A stretch of DNA of 64,000 bases, taken from CAZOOM01 sp964460795. Its GTDB lineage: Bacteria > Omnitrophota > Omnitrophia > Omnitrophales > Aquincolibacteriaceae. This document shows positions 62,085 to 64,000 of the stretch, one piece after another. The stretch covers positions 8,577 to 72,576 of the forward strand of contig CAYWRU010000011.1 in assembly GCA_964460795.1 (NCBI GenBank), read 5' to 3'. Under the pieces are notes generated by a model that ran no database searches, had not been told where the DNA came from, and saw only the letters and a program-made list of their open reading frames with translations. Position 1 is the stretch's first letter; every line of letters starts with the position of its first letter. The position numbers were made by a program, and so were the translations under genes.

Positions 62085-62753
62085 TTATTCTTGTTTTGGT
62101 TCTTCTACCGCTTCGCCTTCAGCGCTAACTCGTGTGTGCTCAATGAAATATGAACAGATTCGTTCCAGCGCAAGCGCCCTCGCATTCTTCGGAGCATCCG
62201 GCAGCGTTTTCGTCGCAATCTCAATCGCCTCTTCCAAAACCTCTGCTTGGTCTTTTTTCAAAACAAACGAAACAACCCGTGGCAATTCTTCCTCTTCCAA
62301 CAAAGCCTGATTCTCTACCAAACTTTCAAAGTCGTCCGGCAGTTTGAGCAGTTCTAAATGATCCATCAGCACCGGCTCGTCATACGGAAGCCTCTTTGCC
62401 AAATCCTCCAGTTTGATTTCCTTGTTGAGATCATGGATCAGGTGGGCAAGCCTCACGGGAATAACCGATCCTCGCATATAATTCAGTTGCAGGGTTTTGA
62501 TCTTGGCTTCGCTGTCGTTGTAATCCCGAATGATGCACGGGATTTCCTTCAAGCCCAAGTCTCGGCAAATTCGCCAACGGTGCTCGCCGTCCACGATCTC
62601 ATAACCCTCACCCCGCCTGCGCACGATGATTGGCTCACAGAGGCCTTTCTGCGCAATTTCTGCCCGCAATTTCGTCAATACGCCCTCTGACACTACGTTT
62701 GGGTTGTACTTGTTCGGTGCAATCTGGTCTGTGTTAATCAGTGTGATTTCCAA
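62085..62753 (-). CDS. ParB-like nuclease-domain protein
   Basis: 222 aa. LINTDQIAPNKYNPNVVSEG, then KGLCEPIIVRRRGEGYEIVD and GEHRWRICRDLGLKEIPCII, form the N-terminal ParB/sulfiredoxin domain (G-E-H-R-W-R CTP-binding box). A helix-turn-helix-like middle (IKLEDLAKRLPYDEPVLMDH) and an acidic tail follow. Characterised relatives bind CTP and DNA; phage versions accompany DNA methyltransferases and terminases. It overlaps the methyltransferase gene by 20 nt. No ParA gene is seen, so plasmid-style partition is unlikely. Confidence 0.8.
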   Translation of the reverse strand: MEITLINTDQIAPNKYNPNVVSEGVLTKLRAEIAQKGLCEPIIVRRRGEGYEIVDGEHRWRICRDLGLKEIPCIIRDYNDSEAKIKTLQLNYMRGSVIPVRLAHLIHDLNKEIKLEDLAKRLPYDEPVLMDHLELLKLPDDFESLVENQALLEEEELPRVVSFVLKKDQAEVLEEAIEIATKTLPDAPKNARALALERICSYFIEHTRVSAEGEAVEEPKQE

Positions 62754-63750
62754 GAATCAGCCACTCCCTGCTATTTTGTTTGTGTTCGTCCGTTGCCACG
62801 GCCCCGCAATGTTGGTAATGAAATTCGTGTGCGGTGCATGTGCGGTATCTTGAAATCACCTCAACCAGCTTGCCTAAGTCGTTTTTGCCGCCTGCATTTC
62901 CAAAACTGATGACCCAAAGCGGAAATTTCTGACACCGCTCAAGCAACTGCTCCAGAACCTTCACCCCATCTTTTCCAGAAAACTCACTTCTCGGTTTTGT
63001 TTCTTGACCGAGGATTCTGTCCAGAACCTCATACTCATGTTCATAAGCGAGCGTGCCCGCATACGGAGGATCAAGATAAAGAACGTTTCCCTTTGCTTCT
63101 TCAACAAACTGAAAAACGTCTTCCTTAGAAATTCGGTTCTCGTGACCGTTTGAAAATACGCCTGTGTTCACTGTCGTTTTCTCAGCCGTCAAAATGGCAA
63201 GCGGTGGTCTCAAATTGTCTTTGATGTGCTTCGTGTAGGTAGTTTTGATTTCGTCGAAGCGGCCTTCTTCCATCGGACGATTAAAGGCATTCGGTGAACT
63301 GAATTTGGAGTATGGTCGGATGGCGAAGATGTATTTCAGGAGCAGATACTTATCGAGTGGGTTTTGGGCGTTCGCAAAAGCGGAATCCAGAAATGCTGCG
63401 TGTCTGCGAGTGAAAACATCAGGGACAAATTCCCGTTCGATGAACCCATTGCTGCCATTCGGAAAACAAAGTCGGTGCAAATCGGCGTCTGTGACCAGCG
63501 TTTCATTATTTTCAATCAATGCCTTGCCTGCGATAATGCTGCGCTCGGCGATGTCATTCGCCACGATCCGAAAACCCTGCGCCTTCGCATAAAGACTGGC
63601 GGCTCCGCTTCCCAAGAAGGCATCAACAAAAACCGATTCAAGCCATTTCTCCCGTGGCAGGTACTCCGATATCTTTTTGAAAATGATCGGGCAAAGTCGC
63701 CGCTTGCCGCCGTAGTAAGGCAGTAACGCCTTGAACATTCTTAGACGCAT
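62734..63750 (-). CDS. D12-class DNA adenine-N6 methyltransferase
   Basis: 338 aa from ATG 63750 (GGAGG 6 nt upstream). LLPYYGGKRRLCPIIFKKIS (Y-x-G-G-K-x-x), then VFVDAFLGSGAASLYAKAQG (motif I, SAM binding), IVANDIAERSI and GNVLYLDPPYAGTLAYEHEY (motif IV D-P-P-Y, catalytic). The DAM/D12 family methylates adenine in short sites such as GATC; specificity here is unknown. Phages use such enzymes to evade restriction or mark packaging sites. First gene of the terminase operon, just inside the second tRNA-Ser. Confidence 0.88.
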   Translation of the reverse strand: MRLRMFKALLPYYGGKRRLCPIIFKKISEYLPREKWLESVFVDAFLGSGAASLYAKAQGFRIVANDIAERSIIAGKALIENNETLVTDADLHRLCFPNGSNGFIEREFVPDVFTRRHAAFLDSAFANAQNPLDKYLLLKYIFAIRPYSKFSSPNAFNRPMEEGRFDEIKTTYTKHIKDNLRPPLAILTAEKTTVNTGVFSNGHENRISKEDVFQFVEEAKGNVLYLDPPYAGTLAYEHEYEVLDRILGQETKPRSEFSGKDGVKVLEQLLERCQKFPLWVISFGNAGGKNDLGKLVEVISRYRTCTAHEFHYQHCGAVATDEHKQNSREWLILGNHTD

Positions 63751-63795
63751 TGATGGCCTCCGCAAAACAAGGGCAGAATGTGGGCGGATGAAAAA

Positions 63796-63816
63796 ATCAC
63801 GTTTTCATCACGTTTT
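63796..63816. repeat. Paired ATCACGTTTT repeats near right end
   Basis: ATCACGTTTT at 63796-63805 and 63807-63816 mirrors the pair at 28874-28895 beside the integrase, with almost the same spacing (11 versus 12 nt). Confidence 0.45.
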
Positions 63817-63898
63817 TGACCAGAAATGCGGGATTTTAGAAGTGACGGTGTGTGATGATGTGTGACGGTAGGAGTGTTTGTATGTATTAGCCCCTTAT

Positions 63899-63929
63899 AG
63901 AGGTTACGGAGTTTTTCTCCGTAACCTCT
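63899..63929. terminator. Strong hairpin next to tRNA-Ser
   Basis: AGAGGTTACGGAG and CTCCGTAACCTCT form a perfect 13-bp stem with a TTTTT loop. No T-run follows on either strand, so it may be a bidirectional or processing structure rather than a classical terminator, or part of an attachment site. Confidence 0.5.
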
Positions 63930-63954
63930 CCCGGCTAAAGGACTTACTAAAAAC

Positions 63955-64000
<46 letters not shown>

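Overview
The window looks like a chromosomal segment of an uncultured, Gram-negative-type bacterium, most likely Candidatus Omnitrophota or a relative. I infer this from family recognition only. The leftmost gene opens with a signal peptide and a 'QDAH...GGFH' domain I associate with omnitroph proteins, and it is enormous, as giant genes in that phylum are. GC content is moderate, genes are tightly packed and nearly all lie on the minus strand.

Region 1 (1-27,260, minus strand) is a single uninterrupted reading frame of at least 9,086 codons whose 3' end lies beyond the window. It starts with a signal peptide. At least 29 in-frame copies of a pentapeptide RSE[V/M/I/L/T/A]R cut it into modules of roughly 10-830 residues. 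Modules include the QDAH/GGFH domain, a family-2 glycosyltransferase, a sigma-70 region-4-like helix-turn-helix, a low-molecular-weight phosphatase-like domain, a response-regulator-like domain, an internal Tat-like signal and a membrane-helix cluster. Short palindromes and an AT-rich element with terminal inverted repeats sit inside the frame. A tiny antisense bicistron with its own consensus promoter is embedded near 11.6 kb.

Region 2 (27.3-28.9 kb) holds tRNA-Ser(UGA), duplicated repeat units that share sequence with the tRNA 3' end, and two small conserved genes (one DUF5674-like).

Region 3 (28.9-36.8 kb) is a phage or integrative-element early module: tyrosine integrase, excisionase-like protein, PIF1-like helicase, DnaB-like helicase, replication organiser, a helix-turn-helix protein divergent from a CI/S24-type repressor with direct-repeat operators, then a PD-(D/E)XK nuclease, an exported protein and a small controller-like regulator.

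Region 4 (36.9-47.9 kb) is the most striking defence locus: a five-gene, translationally coupled operon encoding a DrmE-like protein, a NERD-UvrD helicase, a natural DrmA-DrmB fusion (1,669 aa), a Vsr-type endonuclease and a 5-cytosine DNA methyltransferase. I read it as a DISARM class-2-like system without DrmC, carrying extra components. A promoter and an intrinsic terminator in the leader suggest attenuation. Just upstream are an integrase remnant and an XRE-ImmA/PIN gene pair.

Region 5 (49.8-58.7 kb) contains signalling genes: a soluble histidine kinase with an unknown partner, an XRE-cupin regulator preceded by a coupled leader peptide, and a six-gene operon (alpha/beta hydrolase fused to a receiver, SAM methyltransferase, 7TM-GAF histidine kinase, pseudo-receiver, double receiver, single receiver). 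This could be a small-molecule signalling circuit.

Region 6 (58.8-64 kb) is a XerC/D-like recombinase, a tiny zinc-finger protein, both terminase subunits, a ParB-like protein and a D12-class adenine methyltransferase, ending at a second, partial tRNA-Ser. No capsid, portal or tail genes are present, so 28.9-64 kb looks like a satellite-like or decayed integrative element carrying DISARM and signalling cargo. Paired ATCACGTTTT repeats occur near both ends.
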